From: Qipengyuania xiapuensis
GTDB taxonomy: Bacteria > Pseudomonadota > Alphaproteobacteria > Sphingomonadales > Sphingomonadaceae
Direction: 5' to 3'
Assembly: GCF_019711395.1 (NCBI RefSeq)
Contig: NZ_JAIGNL010000002.1
Coordinates: 124,001-188,000, forward strand
Length of the DNA: 64,000 nt
The notes below the pieces were generated by a model. It was not told the origin of the DNA. It made no database searches and saw only the letters and a program-made list of their open reading frames with translations. Each line of letters opens with the position of its first letter. The first letter of the stretch is position 1. Shown here one piece after another: positions 35,549 through 43,622 of this stretch. Position numbers and translations under genes: made by a program.

Positions 35549-36481
35549 TTACTCTACTGCCGCGACAGAGAAGCGTTCGAAGAAACCTTTCTCCTGCGCA
35601 TCGGGAATTTCCGCCGTAATCCCGTAATCGCCCGGCTCCAGCGTAAGTTTGAAATAGCCGGTGGTGCCTTCCGGCATGTCGTGAATGCCGCCCACGAATC
35701 GCGCAGGCGCTGGTGTCTGCTGGCCATCTGTCGGGAAGAAGTCCGGCCATCTTGCCGCCGCGTCGACATTCGTATCCTCGTCGATGCGGAAGACATGCGC
35801 GTCGTGGCCGACGAAATTGTTGTAAAGTTGCTGCTCTGCGAAGTTCACCCGCACCGAGTTTTCGCCGGTAACGAATGCGCCTTCCGAGATCTCGTAGCCG
35901 CTGTTCGAAAGCGTCAGCGTCACATTCGCTTCGGGTTCGGACATTCCGCCGTCTTCGGCGACTACCGTCAGCGGGAACACCATGCCGAATTCGCCGGGCT
36001 CGGGATTGTAATTATGCTGGACGCCGTTGGTCTTCACGTAGCATTCGACGATGTAGTTGCCCGGTTCCAGGTACATAGTCGCCTCGCCGGTGACACCATC
36101 GGACATCATGCCTGGGCCGCCAAGCCAGATGAGATCGCCAACCCAGGCTGGCATAGTTGCCGCGATCTCGGCCGCCTTCTTCGTGTCTCCGGCAATTGCT
36201 GCTGTCAGGCTTTGCTGGATAGGAACGACGATCTGTTCGTCCACCATCTCGGCAGTGATCCCGTCGGGCAGTCGATATACCAGTGCGTGGTGCGTCATCC
36301 CACCATTGTTGATCACTCGAATTGTGGTCCAGCCGGACTTGATCGTGTCGGGACCGACAAACGAAAGTCCCTGCACCTCGAGCTCGAGCACGTTTTCCTG
36401 AGAACGTTCCGCCTGGGGCGCTTCGGGAGAACACCCGGCTAGAGAAAGAGCGAGTACGGCCCCAATTGCGAAATGCTTCAT
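35549..36481 (-). CDS. Lipoprotein with two cupredoxin-like repeats
   Basis: A 310-residue predicted lipoprotein (lipobox LSLAGCS, Cys17). Two homologous halves are visible, about 30-175 and 185-307. Each has an N-terminal strand region (IKSGWTTIRVINNGGMTHHA; ENSVRVNF then FVGHDAHVFRI) and a closing LEPGNY/LEPGDY turn. In the first half His64/65, Cys147, His156 and Met167 fall in the order of type 1 copper ligands, although the Cys-His spacing is longer than usual. The second half lacks the Cys and Met, so it is at best a degenerate copy. The ATG at 36481 follows GGGGAA. Metal binding is inferred only. Confidence 0.7.
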   Translation of the reverse strand: MKHFAIGAVLALSLAGCSPEAPQAERSQENVLELEVQGLSFVGPDTIKSGWTTIRVINNGGMTHHALVYRLPDGITAEMVDEQIVVPIQQSLTAAIAGDTKKAAEIAATMPAWVGDLIWLGGPGMMSDGVTGEATMYLEPGNYIVECYVKTNGVQHNYNPEPGEFGMVFPLTVVAEDGGMSEPEANVTLTLSNSGYEISEGAFVTGENSVRVNFAEQQLYNNFVGHDAHVFRIDEDTNVDAAARWPDFFPTDGQQTPAPARFVGGIHDMPEGTTGYFKLTLEPGDYGITAEIPDAQEKGFFERFSVAAVE

Positions 36482-36599
36482 CGTGGTTCCCCATGCATGC
36501 TCGAAGGCAACAGGCAGAAGAGCAGCAGAACCTCGATTTTGCAAATTTGGCGCTGGCCCGCCGCGGACAGGCCTCAGCAAGGCAGTCCTGATGGACGGG

Positions 36600-37091
36600 T
36601 CACTCCCAATCCGCTGATGCCGAACGCCACTCCTTGGCTTCTCCGTCCCAAACGCTTGAGGTAACGCATGGCGTGGGGTTGATCCCGTCACATTGCGATC
36701 CGTGGACGTTGGCAAGCACCACTCGGTAGCGCCCGTGGCTCACGACTTCCCAGCCTTGGTTGAGCAACGAGCTGACCTGTCCGTCGACCAGGAAATGGGA
36801 CATGTTGCCGCCGGTCCCACCGTAAAGCGATGCGGCGGAGGAACAGGCGAAACCGCTTTCATTCAAGACCCAGTCGGCGACCAGATCGCCATCAAGGTCC
36901 ACTCTTTCTATCGCTCCCCACTCGAGTGCGAATTCCCCGCCGTCAAATTCGGCACAAGCCTCTTTGGCGACAGCGATCTTGTATTGCAGCGGTAGGGGTA
37001 ACGACGAAATATCCTGGGCTCGCAAGGCCGGTGAAACCAGCAAGCCAGCAATTGCCAGGACGCCCATCAATAAACGCGACTGCTTTTGCAT
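36600..37091 (-). CDS. Secreted protein with a DxDGD motif, unknown
   Basis: A 163-residue exported protein with a signal peptide (LLMGVLAIAGLLVSPALRAQ) and a GGGAGG ribosome site eight bases before the ATG. The mature part contains DLDGDLVADWVL, then a cysteine and a GGTGG segment, a pattern also seen in the lipoprotein at 30186. There are four cysteines in the mature part, permitting two disulfides. No family assigned. It lies 118 bases upstream of the cupredoxin-like lipoprotein on the same strand. Confidence 0.7.
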   Translation of the reverse strand: MQKQSRLLMGVLAIAGLLVSPALRAQDISSLPLPLQYKIAVAKEACAEFDGGEFALEWGAIERVDLDGDLVADWVLNESGFACSSAASLYGGTGGNMSHFLVDGQVSSLLNQGWEVVSHGRYRVVLANVHGSQCDGINPTPCVTSSVWDGEAKEWRSASADWE

Positions 37092-37197
37092 TCGACACCT
37101 CCCTCTCACGATCCCCGAACGGGACGCCATCATGCCCGAGGCTCGGGCACCGCGCAAATTCAGGTCAGGAAGCAGAGAACAGCGTAGTAAAGGGACA

Positions 37198-37896
37198 TCA
37201 CCCCTCGGCAACGGCCGCAGTCTTCTCCGCCACACGGCGCAGCGCGTTGACATAAGCCTCGGGCGGCTGCGCGCCCGGGATCATGAAGCGGCCTTCGACG
37301 ATCATCGCGGGAACGCCAGTGATGTTCATTTCCATTGCGGCGCGTTCCTCGACGCGGGTCTTGCGGGCAAGTTCCTCGTCGTCGAGCGCGGCTGCAGCGG
37401 CAGCGCGGTCGAGACCGACTTCTTCGGCCACGTCGAGCAACACTTCACGCTCTCCGATGCGGCGGCGGTGGTTGAAGTGGGCTTCGAAGAGCGCGAGCTT
37501 GAGCTCGGTCTGCTTTTCGGCTCCGTGCTCCTCGATCGCCCAGGTCAGCAGGCGATGCGCGGCGAAGGTGTTCCACATCATCGCATCTGGCGCGGGGTCC
37601 GCTTCACCTTCGTAATCGAGGCTGACACCGGCCTGCTCTGCCGCCTGTCGCATCTGGCCCTGCACCTGTTTCGACTGCTCGATCGTGCGGCGGTATTTGC
37701 GTGCGATATGCGCGGTTCGCTCTTCGCCCTCTTCGGGCATGTCGGGATTGAGCTCGAAGGCGTGCCAGCGGATGTCCGCGTCCAGTTCGCCGTCGAGTTG
37801 GCCCAGCGCCTGTTTCAGATTGCCCCAGCCGACAAGGCACCAGGGGCACATGACATCCGACCAGATGTCGATCGTGAGCTTACGGGGCTGGGTCAT
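37198..37896 (-). CDS. DsbA family oxidoreductase, FrnE type
   Basis: A cytoplasmic thioredoxin-fold protein of 232 residues without a signal peptide. The CxxC is CPWC in DVMCPWCLVGW near the N-terminus, followed by an inserted helical domain and the closing GVPAMIVEGRFMIPGAQP with its cis-proline. FrnE-type proteins act as disulfide isomerases in oxidative-stress resistance or as isomerases in aromatic degradation; which applies here is open. The ATG overlaps the nudC stop as ATGA. Confidence 0.9.
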   Translation of the reverse strand: MTQPRKLTIDIWSDVMCPWCLVGWGNLKQALGQLDGELDADIRWHAFELNPDMPEEGEERTAHIARKYRRTIEQSKQVQGQMRQAAEQAGVSLDYEGEADPAPDAMMWNTFAAHRLLTWAIEEHGAEKQTELKLALFEAHFNHRRRIGEREVLLDVAEEVGLDRAAAAAALDDEELARKTRVEERAAMEMNITGVPAMIVEGRFMIPGAQPPEAYVNALRRVAEKTAAVAEG

Positions 37897-38765
37897 CTGT
37901 GTATCCACCAATGCATGAGGTGATGTGCTATAGCATGCGGCGGCGGCGCCCTGAACGGTCCTTCTCCGGCGAGCGAGGCCTTCACCTCCTCGTGCGTGTA
38001 CCAGTTGATCTCGGCCATCTCGGTTTCGTCGATGGTGAGCGCATCGTCATCGGCGTAGGCGTGGCAGCCGATCATCAGCTGGCTGGGGAACGGCCAGGGC
38101 TGGCTCGCGACATAGCTGACATCGCGGACCTTCACGCCGCTTTCCTCCAGCACCTCGCGCGCGACACCCTCCTCGATGCTCTCGCCTGGCTCGACGAAGC
38201 CAGCGAGCGCCGAGAACGCACCCTCGGGCCAGCCGAGACCGCGGCCTAGCATCAGCTTGCCGTCATATTCGACAAGCATGATCGTAACCGGATCGGTGCG
38301 CGGGAAATGGTTCATGCCGCAGGCGGTGCAATTGCGCTGCCATCCGCCCTTGGCGATCTCGGTCGGGCCGCCGCATTGGGCGCAAAAGCGGTGGCGTGCG
38401 TGCCAGTCTACAATGCTGCGCGCACCGCCATAAGCCGCGAGGTCCGAAGGCTGGAGCGTCGACATGAGCGACCAGAGCTGCGGGTTCGCCATGCGCGGTG
38501 ACGCATCGCCCTTGGGCGGCACGGCAGCGAAGCAGGCCTTGCCGCTTTCGCTCTCCGAATAGTCGAGGCCGAGGAATACGAGCTCGGCATCTTCCGCCGC
38601 ATCGGCCAGCGTGCCCCAGACCAGCCGGCCGTCGTCACCGATCGAGGGCATCAAGCCGTCGAGCGCGAGCAGTCGCGCCTTCCAGTTCATGTATCCCGCC
38701 AGCCGCTCCGGGTCGGCGCGGACGTGGTCAGCCCTGTCGATATGCGATCCTGTGAAGGACAGCAT
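37893..38765 (-). CDS. nudC: NAD+ diphosphatase (NADH pyrophosphatase)
   Basis: A Nudix hydrolase of 290 residues that cleaves NAD(H) to NMN(H) and AMP and can remove NAD caps from RNA. A zinc ribbon (FCAQCGG then NCTACG) precedes the Nudix domain, whose box is GFVEPGESIEEGVAREVLEE. The SQPWPFPSQLM motif downstream is diagnostic for NudC. The ATG overlaps the hydrolase stop by one base (TGATG) and its own stop overlaps the FrnE start, so the three genes are translationally linked. Confidence 0.93.
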   Translation of the reverse strand: MLSFTGSHIDRADHVRADPERLAGYMNWKARLLALDGLMPSIGDDGRLVWGTLADAAEDAELVFLGLDYSESESGKACFAAVPPKGDASPRMANPQLWSLMSTLQPSDLAAYGGARSIVDWHARHRFCAQCGGPTEIAKGGWQRNCTACGMNHFPRTDPVTIMLVEYDGKLMLGRGLGWPEGAFSALAGFVEPGESIEEGVAREVLEESGVKVRDVSYVASQPWPFPSQLMIGCHAYADDDALTIDETEMAEINWYTHEEVKASLAGEGPFRAPPPHAIAHHLMHWWIHR

Positions 38766-40081
38766 CACGCTGCCGCCGCTGCTGCGACAGCCTGGAGATC
38801 GGCTGTGAGCGCGGCGATGAATTCCTCGCGGATCGGATAGGTCTCGGGCGGCATGTACTGGGTGTAGAGGCCGGTGCGCATGTTGAGCTTGAAGTCGACC
38901 GCGGCGAGCGTGCCTGCCGCACCGCCCCAGCCGAACTGGCCATTGGTCGAGCGGCCGCCCGCGCCGAAGCCCTGTCCGGCGATCCACGTGCCTGCCGTGT
39001 CCACGCCTGCGGGAAGCAGGTTGGAGACGCCCGTGCGCACGGTATCGCTTTCCATGACCTGCACCGTGCCGAGCTTGCCGTAGCCGAGCAGCATGCGAAG
39101 GAAGCGGTCATAGTCGCGCGGGCTGGAAACGAGCCCGCCGCCGCCAGCCGGGAAGGCCGGCTCGTCGAGGAAGACCGAGCTCGGACCCGGATCGACCGGG
39201 ATCGGCATCGTGCCCAGGAATCCGTAGTTGGTCGTCATGCGCGCACGCTCGCTATCGGGCACTGCCCAATAGGTGCTCGTCATGCCGCAGGGCTCGAAAA
39301 TGCGCGTGCGCAGGAAGTCCTCGTAGCTCATCCCCGATGCCACCTCGACCACGCGTCCGAGGAGGTCGAGGCTGGCCGAATAGATCCATTCCGTGCCCGG
39401 CTGCGCCACCAGCGGAAGCTCGGCAAGACGGTCCGCGAAAGCCTCTAGCGAGGGCGCGGGCGTGACCTGCGGCAGGCCAGGGATCGGCATGCGGCTGACG
39501 CGCCCCCCGACAAGGCCCTGTTTCACGAATTCGCCGAGCAGCGGGCCTTTGGCATCGATGATGTAGCTGAGGCCGGCGGTATGGGTGAGCAGGTGGCGGA
39601 TCGTGATCTGCGTCTCGGCCGGCACCGTATCGTCGAGGGCGCCGTCTGGGGTCCTCAGCACCTGCATGTCGGCGAACGCCGGGAGAATTTCCGCAAGCGG
39701 CGTGTCGAGACCGAAATGGCCGTCTTCGATGCACATCATCGTCGCCATGCCGGTAATCGGCTTGGTCATCGAATAGATGCGATAGAGGGTGTCGAGCCCC
39801 ACTTCCGCGTCGCTACCGAAGGCCAGCGTTCCTGCGCCCACGGTATGCGCCATGTCTTCCTGACCGCGTCCGAGGGCGACAATCAGATTGGCGACCTTGC
39901 CCTCGCGAACATAGCGGCTGGTCAGCTTCGCGAGCTCGGGAAAAGCGTGTCCGACATCGTGCGCCAGCAGGCTCGAAGCACCCGGAATGCCGGCGGCTGC
40001 GGTGCCTGCGGCCAGCCATGCTCCGGAGCGGAAGAGCGCGCGGCGGGAAAGCTGGGGTGTGTCGAATTCGCGAAAGGCCAT
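38765..40081 (-). CDS. Serine beta-lactamase-like hydrolase (class C/esterase), Tat-exported
   Basis: A 438-residue serine hydrolase of the beta-lactamase/EstB group. The catalytic SxxK is SMTK (Ser104, Lys107), the second motif is YSAS near 217 and the third-strand GWGGAAG is near the C-terminus. The N-terminus has a twin-arginine signal (LSRRALFRSG followed by AWLAAGTAAAGIPGA), so it should be exported folded. Members include esterases, peptidases and weak beta-lactamases; the substrate is unknown. The ATG at 40081 is chosen since GGAGAG is upstream and the longer frame adds nothing conserved. Confidence 0.88.
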   Translation of the reverse strand: MAFREFDTPQLSRRALFRSGAWLAAGTAAAGIPGASSLLAHDVGHAFPELAKLTSRYVREGKVANLIVALGRGQEDMAHTVGAGTLAFGSDAEVGLDTLYRIYSMTKPITGMATMMCIEDGHFGLDTPLAEILPAFADMQVLRTPDGALDDTVPAETQITIRHLLTHTAGLSYIIDAKGPLLGEFVKQGLVGGRVSRMPIPGLPQVTPAPSLEAFADRLAELPLVAQPGTEWIYSASLDLLGRVVEVASGMSYEDFLRTRIFEPCGMTSTYWAVPDSERARMTTNYGFLGTMPIPVDPGPSSVFLDEPAFPAGGGGLVSSPRDYDRFLRMLLGYGKLGTVQVMESDTVRTGVSNLLPAGVDTAGTWIAGQGFGAGGRSTNGQFGWGGAAGTLAAVDFKLNMRTGLYTQYMPPETYPIREEFIAALTADLQAVAAAAAA

Positions 40082-40156
40082 GTAATCACTCTCCGGTCTG
40101 GTCTGCGCGCCTTGATGCGCACGCGAAGCTGAACGGTCAATTGCGAATTGAAACGC

Positions 40157-40187
40157 TTGCAATCGCGAACTGTCCTACCCATATAAG
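40157..40187 (+). promoter_or_regulatory. Candidate promoter for the small membrane protein
   Basis: TTGCAA at 40157-40162 and TATAAG at 40182-40187, 19 bases apart (a long spacer). The -10-like box ends only four bases before the ATG, so any transcript would be leaderless, which fits the lack of a ribosome site. Weak evidence. Confidence 0.3.
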
Positions 40188-40191
40188 ACAC

Positions 40192-40413
40192 ATGCTCAAT
40201 CTACTCTCCTTCCTTTTCGGAATCGTCTCGCTCGTGATCGTCATCCCGGCGACCATCCCGCTTCTCGGCTGGGCCAACTGGCTTGCGTTGCCCCTGATCG
40301 TGCTGGGCATCATCATCGGCCAGCTGTCGTCGAGCAGTTCGGGAAGGAATTTCTGCCTGATCGTCCTGCTGATCGCGGCGATCCGCCTCAGCATCGGCGG
40401 CGGCGTAATCTAG
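40192..40413 (+). CDS. Small two-helix membrane protein, unknown
   Basis: A 73-residue hydrophobic protein with two predicted membrane helices (about 3-22 and 28-44) and a third shorter hydrophobic stretch at 54-66, separated by a Ser-rich turn (QLSSSSSGRN). No family recognised. There is no Shine-Dalgarno sequence in front of the ATG. The stop overlaps the mutY stop on the other strand as CTAG. It is divergent from the beta-lactamase-like gene. Confidence 0.62.
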   Translation: MLNLLSFLFGIVSLVIVIPATIPLLGWANWLALPLIVLGIIIGQLSSSSSGRNFCLIVLLIAAIRLSIGGGVI

Positions 40414-41429
40414 GCCAGTACCAGCCGCGCGGCTTTCGCGAAGAGCGTGGGCAGGCCCGCATCGTCGAGTTCGGCGATCGGCCACCACTCGCCCTCGCCT
40501 TCCGGCTGTCCGGCTCCAGATTGGCGCTCTACCGACAGCTCGATGGCGAAATGGGTGAAGGTGTGGCGAACGACGCCGCGCGCTTCCCAGCTTCCCTCGA
40601 TGGGAGCCTCGCCCGAGCCGTCGCCGCGTGCAGACCAGCCGTCATCGGGCAGTGCGCGCATGCCGCCGAGCATGCCCGTGCTTTCCCTCCGCACGAGCCA
40701 GACCGCACCCTCGCGCTCGATCCACCAGGCCGTGCCCTGACGGGTCGGCTTGGCTTTCTTCGGAGCCTTGACGGGCAAAAGCGCGGGGTCACCCTCGGCC
40801 TTACCCTTGCAGTCGCGCTCGAGCGGGCAGATCAGGCATTTCGGAGCGCGAGCGGTGCAGATGCCCGACCCCAGATCCATCATCGCCTGCGCAAAGTCAC
40901 CGGCGCGGCTGTTCGGCGTGATCGCGTCGGTCGCTGCGCGGATGGCCTTGCGCGATCCGGGCAGCGGTTCGCGGATTGAGAAGAGGCGCGAGACAACACG
41001 CTCCACATTGGCATCGACCACCACCGCGCGCCTGCCGAAGGCGATCGCAGCGACGGCAGCCGCGGTATAATCGCCGAGCCCGGGAAGCTTGCGCAGCTCC
41101 ACCTCTGTATCGGGAAAGCCGCCCATTTCGGCGACGGCACGCGCGGCCTTCACGAGATTGCAGGCCCGCGAATAATATCCCAGCCCCGCCCATGCAGCCA
41201 TGACGTCTTCCTCGGGAGCGGCAGCGAGCGCTTCGACAGTCGGCCAGCGCGACGTGAAAGCTTCGAAATAGGGCTTCACCGCCGCAACCGTGGTCTGCTG
41301 CAGCATGACCTCGGACAACCACACGCGATACGGATCGGGCGCAGGCTCGCCCGGTCGCGCACGCCACGGCAGGTCGCGGGCATGGGCATCGTACCAGTCG
41401 AGCAATTTATCGGAGACTATAGCGGCCAC
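40410..41429 (-). CDS. mutY: A/G-specific adenine DNA glycosylase
   Basis: Removes adenine mispaired with 8-oxoguanine. It has about 339 residues: an HhH-GPD domain with catalytic Glu40 (SEVMLQQT) and the hairpin LPGLGDYTAAAVAA followed by Asp in VVVDANVERV, then the Fe-S loop C-x6-C-x2-C-x5-C (CTARAPKCLICPLERDC). A C-terminal NUDIX-like 8-oxoG recognition domain (TFTHFAIEL) completes it. No ATG fits; I chose the GTG at 41429, giving the usual start position relative to the catalytic Glu. It diverges from the DUF721 gene across only 14 bases. Confidence 0.93.
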   Translation of the reverse strand: MAAIVSDKLLDWYDAHARDLPWRARPGEPAPDPYRVWLSEVMLQQTTVAAVKPYFEAFTSRWPTVEALAAAPEEDVMAAWAGLGYYSRACNLVKAARAVAEMGGFPDTEVELRKLPGLGDYTAAAVAAIAFGRRAVVVDANVERVVSRLFSIREPLPGSRKAIRAATDAITPNSRAGDFAQAMMDLGSGICTARAPKCLICPLERDCKGKAEGDPALLPVKAPKKAKPTRQGTAWWIEREGAVWLVRRESTGMLGGMRALPDDGWSARGDGSGEAPIEGSWEARGVVRHTFTHFAIELSVERQSGAGQPEGEGEWWPIAELDDAGLPTLFAKAARLVLA

Positions 41430-41443
41430 GCGCCGCCTATGGC

Positions 41444-42010
41444 ATGAGCGGCAGCGCAATGGGAAGCGACAAGCCGAAATCCGGAACGAAGGCGGGACGA
41501 AAGAAATCTCCCAAGCCTTACGAGCGCCCGCGCGGCGGGCAGGCGAAGGCCATTTCCGACCTGATGCCGCAGATAGGGCGTCCGGCATTCCGGCGCTTCG
41601 GCTTCGTGCAGAGCTCTGTGGTCAGCCGCTGGCCCGAAATCGTCGGCGAGACGCATGCCCGCGTCTGCATGCCCGAAATGATCCGCTTTCCTCCAGGCGA
41701 GAAGTCCGAAGGCATTCTCGAGCTGGTAGTGCTGCCCGCTCATGCCCCGCTCATCCAGCAGGTGCTCCCCGAGATCACCGAGCGCGTGAACCGTTTTTTC
41801 GGCTACAAGGCGGTCGCGCGGATCAAGCTTCGGCAAGGTGCGGTTAAGCCGCCCGAAGACAAGAACAAGGTGAAGGCTCCGCCTTCATTGAAGCCCATCC
41901 CGATGGAGCTTGGTGACAGCTTGCGCGATATCGGCGACCCCGAATTGCGTACCGTGCTCGAATCGCTGGCGCGCAGTTTCGGCGATGACGACAAGGACAG
42001 GAACGACTGA
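41444..42010 (+). CDS. DUF721 (DciA-like) protein
   Basis: A 188-residue protein with a basic N-terminal tail (KAGRKKSPKPYERPRGG) and a DUF721 domain at about 40-125, related to DciA, the protein that helps load the replicative helicase in bacteria lacking DnaC. Typical blocks are FGFVQSSVVSRWPEIVG and HAPLIQQVLPEITERVNRFFG. Membership is clear; the helicase role is inferred from the family. ATGs at 41444 and 41459 are both possible. The gene is followed two bases later by the first DsbA gene. Confidence 0.85.
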   Translation: MSGSAMGSDKPKSGTKAGRKKSPKPYERPRGGQAKAISDLMPQIGRPAFRRFGFVQSSVVSRWPEIVGETHARVCMPEMIRFPPGEKSEGILELVVLPAHAPLIQQVLPEITERVNRFFGYKAVARIKLRQGAVKPPEDKNKVKAPPSLKPIPMELGDSLRDIGDPELRTVLESLARSFGDDDKDRND

Positions 42011-42011
42011 A

Positions 42012-42725
42012 GTGGTTGCATTACCCCGTTTCACCCGCCCCCTGATGATCGCGGCGGCATCCGCCCTCGCAGTCGGCGCGACAGCGCAGGACGCGCCGCT
42101 TCCCGGCTCCGAAATCAGGGGAAACTGGGGCGCCACGGTCACCGAGACCGACGGCGGCCACCTGATCGGCAACCCGCAAGCCGAAGGCAAGCTGGTCGAG
42201 TACATGAGCTACACCTGCTCGCACTGCGCCACGTTTGCGCGCTCGGGCGACGGGGCGATCAAGATGCTCTACGTGCCCACGGGCAAGGTCTCCTACGAAA
42301 TCCGCCACCTGATCCGCGACCCCATCGACCTGACCGCGGCACTTGCCGCGCGCTGCGGCGATGCGGACAAGTTCTTCGGCAATCACGAGGCGCTGATCCT
42401 CAAGCACGAGGAATGGATGGCGACCGCGCGCAAGGCAACGCAGGCGCAGCAGGCGCGCTGGAACTTCGGCACCTTCCCCTCGCGTGCGCAGGCCATCGCC
42501 AGCGATCTCGGTTTCTACGAAATCATGGAACGGCGCGGCTATTCGCGCAGCCAGCTCGACGTCTGCCTGACCGATTACGACGCCGCAAAGGCCATCGCCG
42601 ACCGGAGCAATGCCGATATCGCGCGGCTGCAACTGCGCGGCACGCCGACCTTCCTGATGAGCGGAAACAAGCTCGATGCCTACGATTGGCCTTCGCTCCA
42701 GCCTTATCTCGACGAGTTGTTCTGA
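42012..42725 (+). CDS. DsbA-like thiol:disulfide protein, periplasmic, copy 1
   Basis: A 237-residue thioredoxin-fold protein with a signal peptide (LMIAAASALAVGATAQ) and an active-site CSHC at about Cys69-Cys72 within YMSYTCSHCATF. The cis-proline motif is GTPTFLM near the C-terminus. It should catalyse disulfide exchange in the periplasm. The start is a GTG one base after the DUF721 stop, with AGGAA about nine bases upstream; an ATG 11 codons later would leave a weaker signal peptide. A paralogue follows at 42849. Confidence 0.87.
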   Translation: MVALPRFTRPLMIAAASALAVGATAQDAPLPGSEIRGNWGATVTETDGGHLIGNPQAEGKLVEYMSYTCSHCATFARSGDGAIKMLYVPTGKVSYEIRHLIRDPIDLTAALAARCGDADKFFGNHEALILKHEEWMATARKATQAQQARWNFGTFPSRAQAIASDLGFYEIMERRGYSRSQLDVCLTDYDAAKAIADRSNADIARLQLRGTPTFLMSGNKLDAYDWPSLQPYLDELF

Positions 42726-42848
42726 CCTGTTTCGCACTGCGCGGGGAGGCGTATTTGCGGGGGACAGCCCTGTGGACACGCAGAACCGCGCGCTTCACCT
42801 TACCTTTCGCCTGACATAGGCTTCCCAGTCCACGAGAGAGGATTTTCG

Positions 42849-43592
42849 ATGACCAGTACCCTTCGTTTTGCCCTTGCCGCACCGCTCGCGCTCGCGCTTG
42901 CCGCCTGTGGAGGAGGAGCCGAAGAAACGACCGGCGCAATCGAAGGCGAAGCCATCGCCGCCATCCCCGCGCCCGAAGGCTCGAGCTGGCTCGAAGTTGC
43001 GAGCAAGACCGACGAAGGCGGCTTTATCATCGGCAATCCCGATGCTCCGCTCAAGCTGGTCGAATACGCCAGCCACACTTGCGGCGCCTGCGCATACTTC
43101 GCGGAAACCGGTGCAGAGCCGCTGCTCAACAACTATGTCCAGAGCGGCGTCGTCAGCTTCGAAATCCGTCCCTTCCTGCGCGATCCGCTCGACGTGACCA
43201 TTTCGACGCTGGCCCAGTGCGGCGCACCGGAAAGCTTCCACGCCCTGTCTGACCAGGCATGGGCTTCGCTCGAGCAGTTCGGCCAGAACCTGCAGTCCAA
43301 TGGCGCCGCCTATGAAGCCGCCATGCAGGCACCGCCCGAGCAGCGCTTCGTCAGCCTTGCCCAGACTGCCGGCCTGATCGACTTCTTCGCCGCCCGCGGC
43401 CTCTCGGCCGACCAGGCGCGTGCCTGCCTGACCGATACCGACAACATCACGCAGATCGCCAACACCTCGAGCGAGGCCGGCACTGCGAACAACATCACCG
43501 GGACGCCCACCTTCTTCCTCAATGGCCGCCGCCTCGAGGAAAACCAGTGGCAGGGCATCGAGCCCATCCTGCAGGCAGCCGGCGCCCGGTAA
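42849..43592 (+). CDS. DsbA-like thiol:disulfide lipoprotein, copy 2
   Basis: A 247-residue paralogue of the upstream gene, with a lipoprotein signal (LALALAACGG, Cys20), so it is anchored to a membrane. The active site is CGAC (Cys78, Cys81; ASHTCGACAYF), different from the CSHC of copy 1, and the cis-proline motif is GTPTFFL. Both copies share GGxxIGNP, KLVEY and EIRxxxRDPxD. smc starts 31 bases downstream, a linkage often seen in alphaproteobacteria. Confidence 0.87.
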   Translation: MTSTLRFALAAPLALALAACGGGAEETTGAIEGEAIAAIPAPEGSSWLEVASKTDEGGFIIGNPDAPLKLVEYASHTCGACAYFAETGAEPLLNNYVQSGVVSFEIRPFLRDPLDVTISTLAQCGAPESFHALSDQAWASLEQFGQNLQSNGAAYEAAMQAPPEQRFVSLAQTAGLIDFFAARGLSADQARACLTDTDNITQIANTSSEAGTANNITGTPTFFLNGRRLEENQWQGIEPILQAAGAR

Positions 43593-43622
43593 GCCGGGCA
43601 CGAAAGGGGGGACGGAAAGACG

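Noticed and set aside
37134..37148. Perfect inverted repeat GCCCGAG-G-CTCGGGC before the secreted DxDGD gene
   Set aside because: The one-base centre makes a hairpin unlikely and there is no second copy to suggest an operator.
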